From assembly GCA_963712485.1 (NCBI GenBank), contig CAVQID010000015.1:28186-92185 (forward strand): DNA of 64,000 nt, written 5' to 3'. Source of the stretch: JALORV01 sp963712485 (GTDB taxonomy: Bacteria > Pseudomonadota > Gammaproteobacteria > Burkholderiales > Burkholderiaceae_F). Below the pieces are notes generated by a model, which saw nothing but the letters and a program-made list of their open reading frames with translations, was not told the origin of the DNA and did no database searches. Position 1 is the stretch's first letter; each line of letters opens with the position of its first letter. A program made the translations under genes and the position numbers. Of this stretch, positions 1 through 8,914 are shown piece by piece.

Positions 1-715
1 CCGCTTCCAGAATGCGCGAGATTTGCTCTTCGGTCAGACGGACGCCCATCACTGGAAGCCAACCGCGGAGGTCGGCTTCGACCATCTGCCGAACGCCGGG
101 GAACCGGGCCGTGCCTTCATGCGTCGCCACTTCTATGGAGCGCGCGCCGGCCTCGGTGAAGATTCTTGCGAGGTATTCGCGATCACCGAGTACGAACGGC
201 GCACGGAGCGCGTCCGCCGCGCGCGGCCCGGCGAGTTGGTCCAGCAAACCGACCTCGGCGGCATACGCCGGCATGCTGGCAAGCTGATCCCAGACAGCGA
301 CGCAAAGCCTGCCTTGCGGCGTCACGACGCGCATCATTTCGCGTAGCGCCTGACGCCGGTCTGCGAAGAACATCAGGCCAAACTGGCTGACGACGGCGTC
401 GAATGAGCCGTTCTCGAACGGAATCGACTCTGCTACGCCCTGACGCCAGTCGATGCCTGGTCCAAGCGCCTTGGCTACGGCCAGCATGCCCGGGTTGGGG
501 TCAATTCCGGCCACATATCCCGTCGAGCCGGTAATTGCCCTCACAACACGTGCCAGGACGCCGGTCCCGCAGGCGACGTCAAGGACGCGCTGTCCCGGCT
601 GAATCGCAATTGCCTCGGCAACTCTCGGCGCCCACTGCCCGAAGAGGGCGGCAACGAACAGCGCTTCGTACGCTTGCGCCGCATCGACTTGAGCTTGCAT
701 GGCAGGGTCGCTCAT
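1..715 (-). CDS. Class I SAM-dependent methyltransferase (partial, runs off the left edge)
   Basis: The reverse strand reads open from an ATG at 713-715 to the window edge, about 238 codons, so the C-terminus is missing. A strong ribosome site (AGGAGGAG) lies just upstream of the start. The protein has the class I methyltransferase fold signature: motif I VLDVACGTGVLARV near residues 46-59, an acidic ribose-binding position in the following strand (AGIDPNPGML), and a QFGLMFF segment typical of the Methyltransf_11/UbiE-like group. It should transfer a methyl group from S-adenosylmethionine to a small-molecule acceptor in the cytoplasm. The acceptor cannot be told from the sequence. No operon partner is visible, since the next gene reads the other way after about 660 bases. 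Confidence 0.85.
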   Translation of the reverse strand, partial: MSDPAMQAQVDAAQAYEALFVAALFGQWAPRVAEAIAIQPGQRVLDVACGTGVLARVVRAITGSTGYVAGIDPNPGMLAVAKALGPGIDWRQGVAESIPFENGSFDAVVSQFGLMFFADRRQALREMMRVVTPQGRLCVAVWDQLASMPAYAAEVGLLDQLAGPRAADALRAPFVLGDREYLARIFTEAGARSIEVATHEGTARFPGVRQMVEADLRGWLPVMGVRLTEEQISRILEA

Positions 716-1379
716 GGGCTCCTCCTGCGATCCGGCCAAACGTATCAATGGCGCGAGGCCATAAGTCCGACGAAGACGCCGGAGTGGCCGCAAACGCACC
801 GACCGCAACAGGCAGGGGTGCAGCATCGGCCGATGGTGGCGGCGCTTGCTTGATCGCCGATTCGTCGAGCAGATCGTGGCCGAATTCAAGGTCAACCGCA
901 ATCGCGGAAGCTTGCGGTACAACTGGCCGTGGAGGCTTAAGCCGGACGCGTGGCTGAAGCGAAACTGTCATGTCCGCCAGCCAATTACATCGATTCGATA
1001 GGGACTCTGATAGGGGGCCACCCGCCATCCGGTTCGGCGTTCGCGGCGGATTCGCATGGCGATATTCAATCCACTCGGGATCTAATGAGGCACATTAAAT
1101 TGGGGGCCGCGACTAAGACGGCGGAGGCAGCCGATTGCGACCGCCGACGGCGTGGGTGAGAATCGCCCCAAAGCCGAAGCTTCAGCAATGGGATCCGCTA
1201 CTGCAGTGCAACTCCACCTCGGACCGTTCGTGCATAGGGAGTTTCTCGCCGGATTGCGTGGATTCACCTAGGATGCAGGTGATCCTCCGAAGTCTGCGCG
1301 AGCTCTGGGTCAGGACAGAATCGACCGAGTCTTCAAGGCGTTCAAGCCGATCGCCTTTGCGACGAGAACGCGGGAAGTC
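716..1379. other. Intergenic stretch, no supported gene
   Basis: About 660 bases between the divergent methyltransferase and the phospholipase-like gene. Several short open frames cross it on both strands, but none has a ribosome site, a recognisable domain or a consistent start. One plus-strand stretch ending at the TAG at 999-1001 reads like protein (RRFVEQIVAEFKVNR, then an aromatic-rich tail) but has no start codon in frame. It could be the tail of a decayed gene. Promoters for both flanking genes should lie here. I could not identify them. Confidence 0.5.
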
Positions 1380-3392
1380 ATGACAAAAACGTCGCAAGCG
1401 CGTTTGGGCGGGTGGGCGCACCTCCTGGTCATGGCTATCACTTGGGGCACAGCGAGCACCGCGTTCGCCTGGATCTACCCGGAGCACCGCGACATTGCAG
1501 TGCTCGCCGTTCAGGGACTCGGCCCCGAACACAAGGCCGAGTTCGATCGCCTTTGGCAGGAGGCGCGAGCCGGTGACCCGCAGCGCATGTGCGCGCTGGT
1601 GGCCGACTCCGAGCAGGGGGTGACGCCGGCGTGTATCGACTGGGCGGCACTCTCGGGTATTGCCGGCGACCATTCGTGTTCAAGCGCGGAGATGCTCGAG
1701 ACGGTTCGCAAATCGGACTGGATTCTCGTCGTTGCGGATGTTGCCGCCCAGCTCAAGGTGGATCTCGCGCGGATTCCGGTGACCGCGCCGGCGGAGCAGG
1801 TCGAGCCCGCCGCGCGCATCATTGCCGACGCCCAGCGGCGCCTCGCCGACGAGGCGAGTCGCGCACAGCGCCAGAATGCGCAGCGCTCGGCCGATACGCG
1901 GATGCAGCGCGCGGATCCGCAGTACGCGACGCGCGCGGATGCCAACCTCGCCCATTTCCTTCTGCCGCGCCCCGACACCAATCTCGATCCGATCGACTAT
2001 GGAAGACTGGCACTGAAGCCCGGGTCGCCTCTGAACGCAGTCGGCGTCTATGCCTGGTTTCACATCAGCGCGATGGAGAAGGCGAGCCGGCTCGCCAACG
2101 AGCGGCTTTCGCCCGAGGAGCGGAGCGCGCTGGTGCGCGCGATGCTGTTCGACGAGGCGTTCGCGCTGCACTTTCTGGAAGACGACTTTGCGGCCGGCCA
2201 CGTCGCGGGCAGCTGGGGCGACGTGTCGCAGCGCAAGGGTACGCACGACCTCTATAACCAGAACGGGCTCGAAGTGTTCACGTGGACAGGGCGCGAACGA
2301 ACGATCGTGCTGATGGGCGATGCGCATATGCGCTCGCAGGACGCCGCGCTTGCCGCCGAATCGGTGCGCAAGAGCATCGTGCAGCTGCTCGATGCTGCCG
2401 CCGGACGGTCTCGCGGCTACAGCATTCCGCTCGCCGCAACCGCGGAGGCGAAGCCGGACGACTTCGACGTCTGCAAGAGCGCTACGTTTCCCGACCGTGG
2501 CGCCGGCCTCGGCACCGGCCGCGGGCAATACGGACAGGTTCTCGTGGAAGTGCTGCTGGACACACCCGTGCCGGCGCTGGGTCCGGGCCTGGGCTCGCTC
2601 CCGCGCGCGCGCAGTGAGGTGGGTACGTTCATGGGACTCGCCGCATCGATCACCGGGCGTGGCGTGAATGGCGGCTTCGAGGCCTCGCAGAACGAAAACG
2701 GCTTCATTGCCGGACTCGACCTCGCGTTTCGCGTCGGATTGGGACTGGAGGGGGCGCTGGGCAATGCGGGAGATGGACTCGCCTTTCTTCAGGTCGGCCT
2801 CGCCGCCGACGGACCCTCGACGAACAAGATCTCCGAGACGGGACTGGGAACGCTCGGAGGGAGCCTGAGCGCTGCGATCCCGGCGCGCTCGGGCCTGTCG
2901 ACGCGGATCCGGCTGCCCTTTTACCTCATTCCGGGCGACCTCCTGTTCCTGTCGCCGATCTACTTCTTCAACCCCGAGAAGTACACGCAGCTCGCCGTCA
3001 CCGCCAGTAACGGCGGTCTCTTGCGCTGGCAACAGGGCTTGGCCACGCGCATCGGCCGATTCCAGTTCGTGCTCGGGCGCGAGCTCGGCGTGACCTTCTA
3101 TGGGCTATGGGGCGACCCACAGTTGGTCGCGCCGCCCGCTCCCCCGGCCGCCGTCGGGCGCGTGGTCAACTTCAAGTCGACGTACTTCGACCTGCCGATC
3201 CTCGAGTACCGTCCGTACCGCGCGTTCTCCGCGAACCAGAGCTCGACCGTCTTGTTTCAGCTGTTCGCCGGCGCAGACGTGCCTTACGGCGAATCGGTGG
3301 TTTCTCCGCTCGGCGCCCCGCCACCAAGTCTGCACACGGTGTGGTCGGTTGGCCTGCGCATGACCTTTGACTGGAGGTATTACTGGCAATGA
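1380..3392 (+). CDS. Exported zinc phospholipase C/P1-nuclease-like protein with a predicted beta-barrel C-terminal half
   Basis: This 670-residue protein has an N-terminal signal peptide (about residues 1-30) whose predicted cleavage leaves Trp31 as the first mature residue, followed by His36. In the phospholipase C/S1-P1 nuclease fold a free N-terminal Trp and a His at mature position 6 bind zinc. Further family ligands fit: HFLEDDFAAGH gives His264, Asp268 and His274 with the H-x3-D-x5-H spacing, and GTHDLYN gives His289, with Asn293 where Asp is usual. It probably hydrolyses phosphoesters in the periplasm or at the cell surface. From about residue 400 the sequence becomes a series of short amphipathic strands and ends SVGLRMTFDWRYYWQ, as outer-membrane barrels often do. 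The barrel is inference. Its stop overlaps the next gene by four bases (ATGA), so the two are probably translated together. Confidence 0.7.
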   Translation: MTKTSQARLGGWAHLLVMAITWGTASTAFAWIYPEHRDIAVLAVQGLGPEHKAEFDRLWQEARAGDPQRMCALVADSEQGVTPACIDWAALSGIAGDHSCSSAEMLETVRKSDWILVVADVAAQLKVDLARIPVTAPAEQVEPAARIIADAQRRLADEASRAQRQNAQRSADTRMQRADPQYATRADANLAHFLLPRPDTNLDPIDYGRLALKPGSPLNAVGVYAWFHISAMEKASRLANERLSPEERSALVRAMLFDEAFALHFLEDDFAAGHVAGSWGDVSQRKGTHDLYNQNGLEVFTWTGRERTIVLMGDAHMRSQDAALAAESVRKSIVQLLDAAAGRSRGYSIPLAATAEAKPDDFDVCKSATFPDRGAGLGTGRGQYGQVLVEVLLDTPVPALGPGLGSLPRARSEVGTFMGLAASITGRGVNGGFEASQNENGFIAGLDLAFRVGLGLEGALGNAGDGLAFLQVGLAADGPSTNKISETGLGTLGGSLSAAIPARSGLSTRIRLPFYLIPGDLLFLSPIYFFNPEKYTQLAVTASNGGLLRWQQGLATRIGRFQFVLGRELGVTFYGLWGDPQLVAPPAPPAAVGRVVNFKSTYFDLPILEYRPYRAFSANQSSTVLFQLFAGADVPYGESVVSPLGAPPPSLHTVWSVGLRMTFDWRYYWQ

Positions 3393-4588
3393 CGACACTG
3401 GCTCAGGATCCGCGCTCGGCCGGGACGCGCGCTCGGCACCTCGGACGCTGGTGCGCGCGAGGGCGTCTTCTGGCCTCATTGCTCATGGCGGGAGCGGCGG
3501 CAGGCTGTGCGTCCCCGCCGTTGAATCCCTATTCCGTCGATACACCGCCGCTTATCGTTGTCCCTGTTGCGCAGGCGGGCGTTCAGGACAAGCGGGCCCG
3601 GTTTCGCGAGATCTTTTGCGCGGTCCTCGAGGCGCGCAAGGCTGAGCTGCCCGACTATCGGACCTGCGACGAAGCGCTGACGCGAGTGGGCGTCGAACCC
3701 GCGGGCGCCGCCACGCCGGTCAATCTCGCGCCGTCGCGCCGGCGACTCGTTGCCGTGCTGGTGGCGGGATTTGGGTACGACTGCTTTGCAAATTGGCTCG
3801 AGGCGCCCGGCACGACCGTGGAGCACCTGCGCCGACAAGGCTATGACCTTTCGCTGGTCGGCGTCGAGGGTCTTTCAAGCACGACCCGCAACGCGCGGCT
3901 GATCCGCGATGCCCTGATGGCGCTGCCGACGGAGGCTGGTCCGCCGCGCACCGTACTCGTCGGGTATTCGAAGGGTTCGAACGATATTCTCGAAGCCCTC
4001 GTGGCCTACCCGGAGGTTCGAGCGCGCGTGGCAGCGTTCGTGAGCATGGCCGGCACGATCGGAGGCTCGCCGCTCGCCAACGACTCCGACCAGGGCATGG
4101 CCGAGTTGCTGACGCGCTTCCCCGGCTCGACGTGCACCGTGGGCGATCGAGGCGCGGTGGCGAGCCTGCGGCCCGACACACGGCAGCGCTGGCTGGCCAC
4201 GAATCCGCTGCCGAAGGAATTGCGCTACTACTCGGTCGTCACCTTTCCGCAGCCGGAGCGGATCTCGTCGATCCTGAAGCAGGGATACGACAAGCTCGGC
4301 CGCGTCGATGCGCGCAACGACAGTCAGGCGATCTTCTACGACCAGGTGGTCCCGGGAAGCACGCTGGTCGCCTATCTCAATGCCGACCACTGGGCGGTCG
4401 CCGTGCCGATCGCGCGCACGCACACGACGATCGCGGCGACGTTCGTGACGCAGAACGCCTATCCGCGGGAAGCGCTCGCGGAAGCCGTGTTGCGTTTCGT
4501 CGAGGAGGATCTCGAAATGCCGCAGCGACCGACAACGCAAAGCTCGGCAGATCCGACATCGACGTCCGCCGCGGCGTTTGCCCGCTGA
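3389..4588 (+). CDS. Alpha/beta-hydrolase-like lipoprotein
   Basis: A 399-residue protein whose N-terminus has a basic region, a hydrophobic segment and a lipobox-like AAGC with Cys40, so it is predicted to be a lipoprotein exported by the Sec pathway. The middle has an alpha/beta-hydrolase pattern: a strand LVAVLVAGFGYDC and a nucleophile elbow VLVGYSKGSND with Ser194 as candidate nucleophile. A late His (YLNADHWAVAVP) could complete a triad. The substrate is unknown. The start codon overlaps the stop of the phospholipase-like gene (ATGA at 3389-3392), which suggests a shared transcript and possibly a shared lipid- or phosphoester-related role at the envelope. The C-terminal 30 residues are low complexity (Ser/Thr/Ala). 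Confidence 0.65.
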   Translation: MTTLAQDPRSAGTRARHLGRWCARGRLLASLLMAGAAAGCASPPLNPYSVDTPPLIVVPVAQAGVQDKRARFREIFCAVLEARKAELPDYRTCDEALTRVGVEPAGAATPVNLAPSRRRLVAVLVAGFGYDCFANWLEAPGTTVEHLRRQGYDLSLVGVEGLSSTTRNARLIRDALMALPTEAGPPRTVLVGYSKGSNDILEALVAYPEVRARVAAFVSMAGTIGGSPLANDSDQGMAELLTRFPGSTCTVGDRGAVASLRPDTRQRWLATNPLPKELRYYSVVTFPQPERISSILKQGYDKLGRVDARNDSQAIFYDQVVPGSTLVAYLNADHWAVAVPIARTHTTIAATFVTQNAYPREALAEAVLRFVEEDLEMPQRPTTQSSADPTSTSAAAFAR

Positions 4589-4705
4589 AGGGTTCTGAGG
4601 AGCGCGCCAGCCGGGTTCTGTGACCGGTTCTGCCGCGCGATGGCCGTGCAGCAATTCAGTTCGCTCGTAGCGAAGCCTTGATGCACCCTACTGTGAGAAG
4701 GCAAG

Positions 4706-5462
4706 CTACTCGACCCGGCCGGACCGATTCCTGCGAAATCCCCAGGACAGAAGGACCAGAGCTGTTCCAAAAGCAGCACCGACCCCGGCTCCGGAACGTC
4801 CTTGTTTACCGTCTGCCCGCGGCTGACCAGTGTTGCGCCGGCCGGCAACGTCAGATGAAACTGCAGCGTCATGGAGTAAGGCAGCAGATCTGCAACGACG
4901 AAAGGCCCGCCGTTATAGGCAAAGGATTCCGGAATGAACGTGGAGGCGAAGTCAAAAGAGTCGAGCAAGTTTCCGGGCGTGTCGTCGGGATCTTCAGCAC
5001 CTTGCTGATTGGTCGGATCGTCCACCAGAGAAGCTCGATCGTGGACCCGGAAACGACCCCAAAGGTGCCGCTGCCCGAGGTAAACGCTCTAGCCGACGTC
5101 GGCACGAAGTCTGTCGCACTCACGGCGACCAGAATATCCACCGCGAAGGCATTGGTATTGATGATCTGCAGCGATGAACTGTTCAGTATGTTGTTCGGCG
5201 GCCCATACGTCGCGATGTGCAGTGAGCCAAATACCTGAACGCCATTGATGGTGACCTCGGCTAGTCCGAGCTGGTTAAGCGCGGCATTGCCATCCGCGAT
5301 CACCCCTCCGAAACCGCATCCGACGTTCTGGTCGGCAGCACAAAAATTCGTCCCGTTGATGCTGCCCGAGAGCATCAATGTTGCGTCGGCCGAAGGAGCC
5401 ACCACCGCGGTCAGTCCACTCATCGCGATGATTGCCAGGTACTTTTTGCAATTGGGGCTCAT
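4706..5462 (-). CDS. PEP-CTERM sorting-domain protein (two frameshifts)
   Basis: Starts at an ATG at 5460-5462 with a GGAGG site eight bases upstream. It has a signal peptide (to about residue 27) and a beta-rich body of unknown function. The frame is lost twice: near 5025, where adding one G restores ELLW-VDDPTNQQ, and near 4769-4772, where adding one T restores the tail. The corrected tail reads VPEPGSVLL, then FGTALVLLSWGF, then RRNRSGRVE and a TAG stop. This is a textbook PEP-CTERM signal: a PEP motif, a hydrophobic helix and a basic end, about 252 residues in all. Such proteins are anchored or released at the surface by an exosortase, which is not in this window. Two losses in short homopolymers could be sequencing errors or real decay. 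Confidence 0.75.
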
Positions 5463-5729
5463 GCTGCTGCCTCCGTCGTCGCGACACGTGCGCGTGTGCG
5501 ACGTTCAAGCATTCTTTGTACCAAGCCTCTTTTTCTCGGCTATTCAGGCGCTTAGCTTTTGAGCAACTTGCTGAGTGTCAAGAGGGTCGACAAGCGCAGT
5601 GCCCGATGTTTCAACGTGGTTTTCTCACGCCGCTTTGAGGCACGGCGGCTGCCAGCCTTGTCGACAGCCGCAACTGGCGTGCTGTTGCTGCCGTGTGCCG
5701 TCGCGGCCACGAGACGGCCCGGGGCCGCC

Positions 5730-6815
5730 TCAGGTATGCGACACCTTGATCGTCGGCATCTTCAGCGACATGTCCCTGGCCTTCTCGGCGATGCGAACCG
5801 CGACCTTGCGAGCGATCTCCTTGTAAGTCTGCGTGATCGCACTGTCGGGCTCTGCCACGACGGTTGGCCGTCCCGCATCCGCCTGCTCGCGGATGCGGAT
5901 GTCGAGCGGCAGCCCGCCGAGATACTCGACGTCGTACTGCTCGGCCATGCGCCGGCCGCCATCGGCGCCAAAGATGTGCTCGGTGTGTCCGCAGTTCGAA
6001 CAGACGTGCACCGCCATGTTCTCGACGACGCCGAGGATCGGGATACCGACCTTCTCGAACATCTTGAGGCCCTTTTTGGCGTCCATCAGGGCGATGTCCT
6101 GCGGCGTCGTCACGATGACAGCACCCGTGACCGGCACCTGCTGCGCCAGCGTGAGCTGGATATCGCCGGTACCCGGCGGCATGTCGACGACGAGGTAGTC
6201 GAGATCCTTCCAGTTGGTCTGGCCCAGGAGCTGCTGCAGCGCCTGCGTCACCATCGGACCACGCCAGACCATCGGCTGGTCGGTATCGATCAGCAATCCG
6301 ATGGAACTCACCTGTACGCCGTGATTCTCCTTCGGCTCGATCGTGTGGCCGTCAATGCTTTCCGGCTGCCCGGAGACACCGAGCATGGTCGGCTGGCTCG
6401 GGCCGTAGATGTCGGCATCGAGCACGCCGACGCGTGCGCCTTCGGCCGACAGCGCCAGCGCGAGGTTGGCAGCGACCGTGCTTTTGCCTACGCCGCCCTT
6501 GCCCGAGGCCACCGCGATGATGTTCTTGACGTTGGGCATGACCTTCACGCCACGCTGGACCGCGTGCGCGACGATCTTCATCGTGACATTGGCACTGACA
6601 TTGGCCGCGCCGGCGCCTTTCAGCGCTTCGATCACCGCGCGGCGCATCGGGGCGATCTGGCTGGCGGCCGGATAGCCGAGCTCGACATCGACGCTCACGT
6701 CGTCGCCCTCGACGCGCACGTTTCGCGCCGAGCGCGAACTGACGAGGTCCTTGCCGGTGTTGGGATCGACAACCTTCTGCAGCGCTCCATTGGCGGATTC
6801 GACGGTAATGCTCAT
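5730..6815 (-). CDS. apbC: Iron-sulfur cluster carrier ATPase ApbC/Mrp
   Basis: A 361-residue cytoplasmic P-loop protein of the Mrp/NBP35 family, which binds and transfers Fe-S clusters to apoproteins. An N-terminal MIP18/DUF59 domain covers about residues 1-90. The deviant Walker A GKGGVGKS lies at 105-112 with the signature lysine, followed by DADIYGPS, VVDMPPGTGD and the cluster-binding pair Cys272/Cys275 (VCSNCGH). Length and motif order are typical. In many Betaproteobacteria apbC lies next to, and divergent from, metG. Here the kdp cluster separates them, which may be an insertion (inference). Confidence 0.96.
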   Translation of the reverse strand: MSITVESANGALQKVVDPNTGKDLVSSRSARNVRVEGDDVSVDVELGYPAASQIAPMRRAVIEALKGAGAANVSANVTMKIVAHAVQRGVKVMPNVKNIIAVASGKGGVGKSTVAANLALALSAEGARVGVLDADIYGPSQPTMLGVSGQPESIDGHTIEPKENHGVQVSSIGLLIDTDQPMVWRGPMVTQALQQLLGQTNWKDLDYLVVDMPPGTGDIQLTLAQQVPVTGAVIVTTPQDIALMDAKKGLKMFEKVGIPILGVVENMAVHVCSNCGHTEHIFGADGGRRMAEQYDVEYLGGLPLDIRIREQADAGRPTVVAEPDSAITQTYKEIARKVAVRIAEKARDMSLKMPTIKVSHT

Positions 6816-6951
6816 GGGACTCGTTTCGAATGACGGGAAATGAGAGTCATTCTTGCACGAATCGAGGGCTCGCTCGAACCGCGCAAATCTCTACGCGGCA
6901 TTTACGCCGGTGCACCTAGAGTTCGATCACCTCGATCTGGGAGTAACCCTG

Positions 6952-7053
6952 ATGGACGTCATCTTTCTCGCTGCCATTGGCGGCCTGTTTGCGCTGACCT
7001 GCGGCCTGGTCGTCCTCTGTGACCGACTGTTAGAGCCTCGTAAGGACCGCTGA
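6952..7053 (+). CDS. Small single-span membrane protein preceding kdpF
   Basis: A 33-residue ORF starting at ATG 6952 with a GGGAG site about eight bases upstream. It is one hydrophobic helix (FLAAIGGLFALTCGLVVLC) followed by DRLLEPRKDR. Its stop overlaps the start of kdpF (TGATG), so the two are very likely translated together. Similar short membrane peptides occur at the head of kdp operons in other Proteobacteria. Their role is unknown, though stabilising the Kdp complex is a reasonable guess. Confidence 0.7.
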   Translation: MDVIFLAAIGGLFALTCGLVVLCDRLLEPRKDR

Positions 7054-7142
7054 TGAGCCTTCTGAACTGGTTCGGCCTCGCACTCGTCGTCGCGGTCGCG
7101 GCTTATCTCGTCTGGGCGCTGCTGCGCGCGGAGGACCTCTGA
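7053..7142 (+). CDS. kdpF: KdpF, small subunit of the K+-transporting ATPase
   Basis: A 29-residue ORF running from ATG 7053 to TGA 7142, one base before the kdpA start. It is a single membrane helix (LNWFGLALVVAVAAYLVWALL) ending RAEDL. Length, position directly upstream of kdpA and hydrophobic pattern match KdpF, the lipid-like peptide that stabilises the KdpFABC complex in the inner membrane. It is easily missed because of its size. Confidence 0.85.
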   Translation: MSLLNWFGLALVVAVAAYLVWALLRAEDL

Positions 7143-7143
7143 T

Positions 7144-8901
7144 ATGAGCGGCATCGGATTGCTTCAGATCGTCATCTACTTTGCCGTGCTGACCGCCCTC
7201 GCGGTTCCGCTCGGCGGATTCATGGCGCGCGTGTACACGGGCGAGCGGACATTCCTGTCGCCGGTGCTCGGGCCGGTCGAGCGGCTGATCTATCGCGCCA
7301 CCGGCGTCAGGGTCGACGACGACATGCACTGGAAGCGCTACGCGCTGGCAGCGCTCGTGTTCAACCTGCTAGGCGCGCTCGCCGTCTACGCACTGCAACG
7401 GCTGCAGGGCATGCTGCCGCTCAACCCGATGGACCTCGGCGCGGTTTCGCCCGATTCGTCGTTCAACACCGCCGTGAGCTTTGCCACGAACACCAACTGG
7501 CAGGGCTACGGCGGCGAGTCGACGATGAGCTACCTGACGCAGATGCTGGGGCTCAACGTGCAGAACTTCCTGTCGGCGGCGACCGGCATGGCGGTGCTCG
7601 TCGCGTTCATCCGCGGCTTTGTCCGCAAGCAGTCGGCCGGAATCGGCAACTTCTGGGTCGACCTGACCCGCTCGACGCTGTACGTGCTGCTGCCGCTGTC
7701 GTTCGTGGTCGCGCTGGTGCTGGTCTCGCAGGGTGTGGTGCAGAACTTCGGCAAAGCCGTAGAGGTTCCGCTGCTGCAATCGGTCGAGGTGACGACTCCG
7801 GCCAAGGACGGAGCGCCGGAGAAAATAGAGACGATCACGACCCAGGCGCTGCCTCAGGGACCGGCCGCCTCGCAGGTCGCGATCAAGCAGCTCGGCACCA
7901 ACGGCGGCGGCTTCTTCAACGTCAATTCGGCACATCCGTATGAGAACGCGACGCCGTTGTCGAACTTCGTCGAGGTGCTGTCGATTCTGTTGATCTCGGC
8001 GGGCCTCTGCTTCACCTTCGGCCGCCTGGTGAACGATGCTCGCCAGGGCTGGGCGATCTACGCGGCGATGAGCGTTGTCTTTCTGACGCTGGGGCTCGGC
8101 GCGATCGCCGCCGAGGAGACACCGAATCCGCGCCTTTCTGCGCTCGGCGTCGAGACAAGTGTGGGCAACCTCGAAGGCAAGGAAGTGCGTTTCGGCCCCG
8201 CGACGTCCGCGCTGTGGGCGACTGCAACGACCGCGGCCTCGAACGGCTCGGTGAACTCGATGCACGACTCGTACACGCCGCTCGGCGGTCTGGTGCCGAT
8301 GTGGCTGATGCAGCTAGGCGAAGTGATCTACGGCGGCGTCGGTTCGGGTCTGTACGGGATGCTGGTGTTCGCGATCATCGCGGTGTTCATCGCCGGGCTG
8401 ATGGTGGGCCGCACGCCCGAGTACCTCGGCAAGAAGATCCAGGCCTACGAGATGAAGATGGCGTCGCTGGTCATCCTGATTCCGCCGTTCGTGGTGCTGG
8501 TCGGCACCGCGCTGGCGGTGGTGATCGAACCCGGCGTATCCAGCATGTCGAACCCGGGCGTGCACGGCTTTTCGCAGGTGTTGTATGCATTCAGTTCGGC
8601 CGGCAACAACAACGGCAGCGCATTCGCGGGTCTCTCGGCCAATACGCCCTTTTACAACTCCGCGCTGGGTGTGGCGATGTGGCTCTCGCGCTACTGGCTG
8701 ATCGTGCCGGTGCTGGCGATCGCCGGCAGCCTGGCCGCCAAGAAATTCATACCGGCCTCAAGCGGAACGCTGCCGACGCATACGCCGCTGTTCGTCGGAC
8801 TGCTGATCGGGACCGTGCTGCTGGTCGGCGCGCTGACCTTCGTGCCTGCGCTGGCGCTGGGGCCGATCGTCGAGCACCTGATGCTGTTCGCGGTGAAATA
8901 G
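7144..8901 (+). CDS. kdpA: K+-transporting ATPase subunit A (potassium-binding channel subunit)
   Basis: A 585-residue polytopic inner-membrane protein of the superfamily of K+ transporters, the subunit of KdpFABC that selects and conducts K+. The family loops are present: TNTNWQGYGGES (first pore loop region), KQLGTNGGGFFNVNSAHP and YAFSSAGNNNGSAFAG, each adjoining a membrane helix. Length agrees with KdpA (about 560-600 residues). GGAGG in the end of kdpF serves as ribosome site. kdpB begins 13 bases after the stop. Confidence 0.97.
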   Translation: MSGIGLLQIVIYFAVLTALAVPLGGFMARVYTGERTFLSPVLGPVERLIYRATGVRVDDDMHWKRYALAALVFNLLGALAVYALQRLQGMLPLNPMDLGAVSPDSSFNTAVSFATNTNWQGYGGESTMSYLTQMLGLNVQNFLSAATGMAVLVAFIRGFVRKQSAGIGNFWVDLTRSTLYVLLPLSFVVALVLVSQGVVQNFGKAVEVPLLQSVEVTTPAKDGAPEKIETITTQALPQGPAASQVAIKQLGTNGGGFFNVNSAHPYENATPLSNFVEVLSILLISAGLCFTFGRLVNDARQGWAIYAAMSVVFLTLGLGAIAAEETPNPRLSALGVETSVGNLEGKEVRFGPATSALWATATTAASNGSVNSMHDSYTPLGGLVPMWLMQLGEVIYGGVGSGLYGMLVFAIIAVFIAGLMVGRTPEYLGKKIQAYEMKMASLVILIPPFVVLVGTALAVVIEPGVSSMSNPGVHGFSQVLYAFSSAGNNNGSAFAGLSANTPFYNSALGVAMWLSRYWLIVPVLAIAGSLAAKKFIPASSGTLPTHTPLFVGLLIGTVLLVGALTFVPALALGPIVEHLMLFAVK

Positions 8902-8914
8902 GCAAGGAACTCGA

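Noticed and set aside
716..1379. Short open frames in the first intergenic region
   Set aside because: No start plus ribosome site, no known domain, and frames on both strands overlap each other.
4660..4674. A short hairpin (TTCGCT-CGT-AGCGAA) between convergent genes as a terminator
   Set aside because: The stem is only six pairs and no U-rich run follows on either strand.
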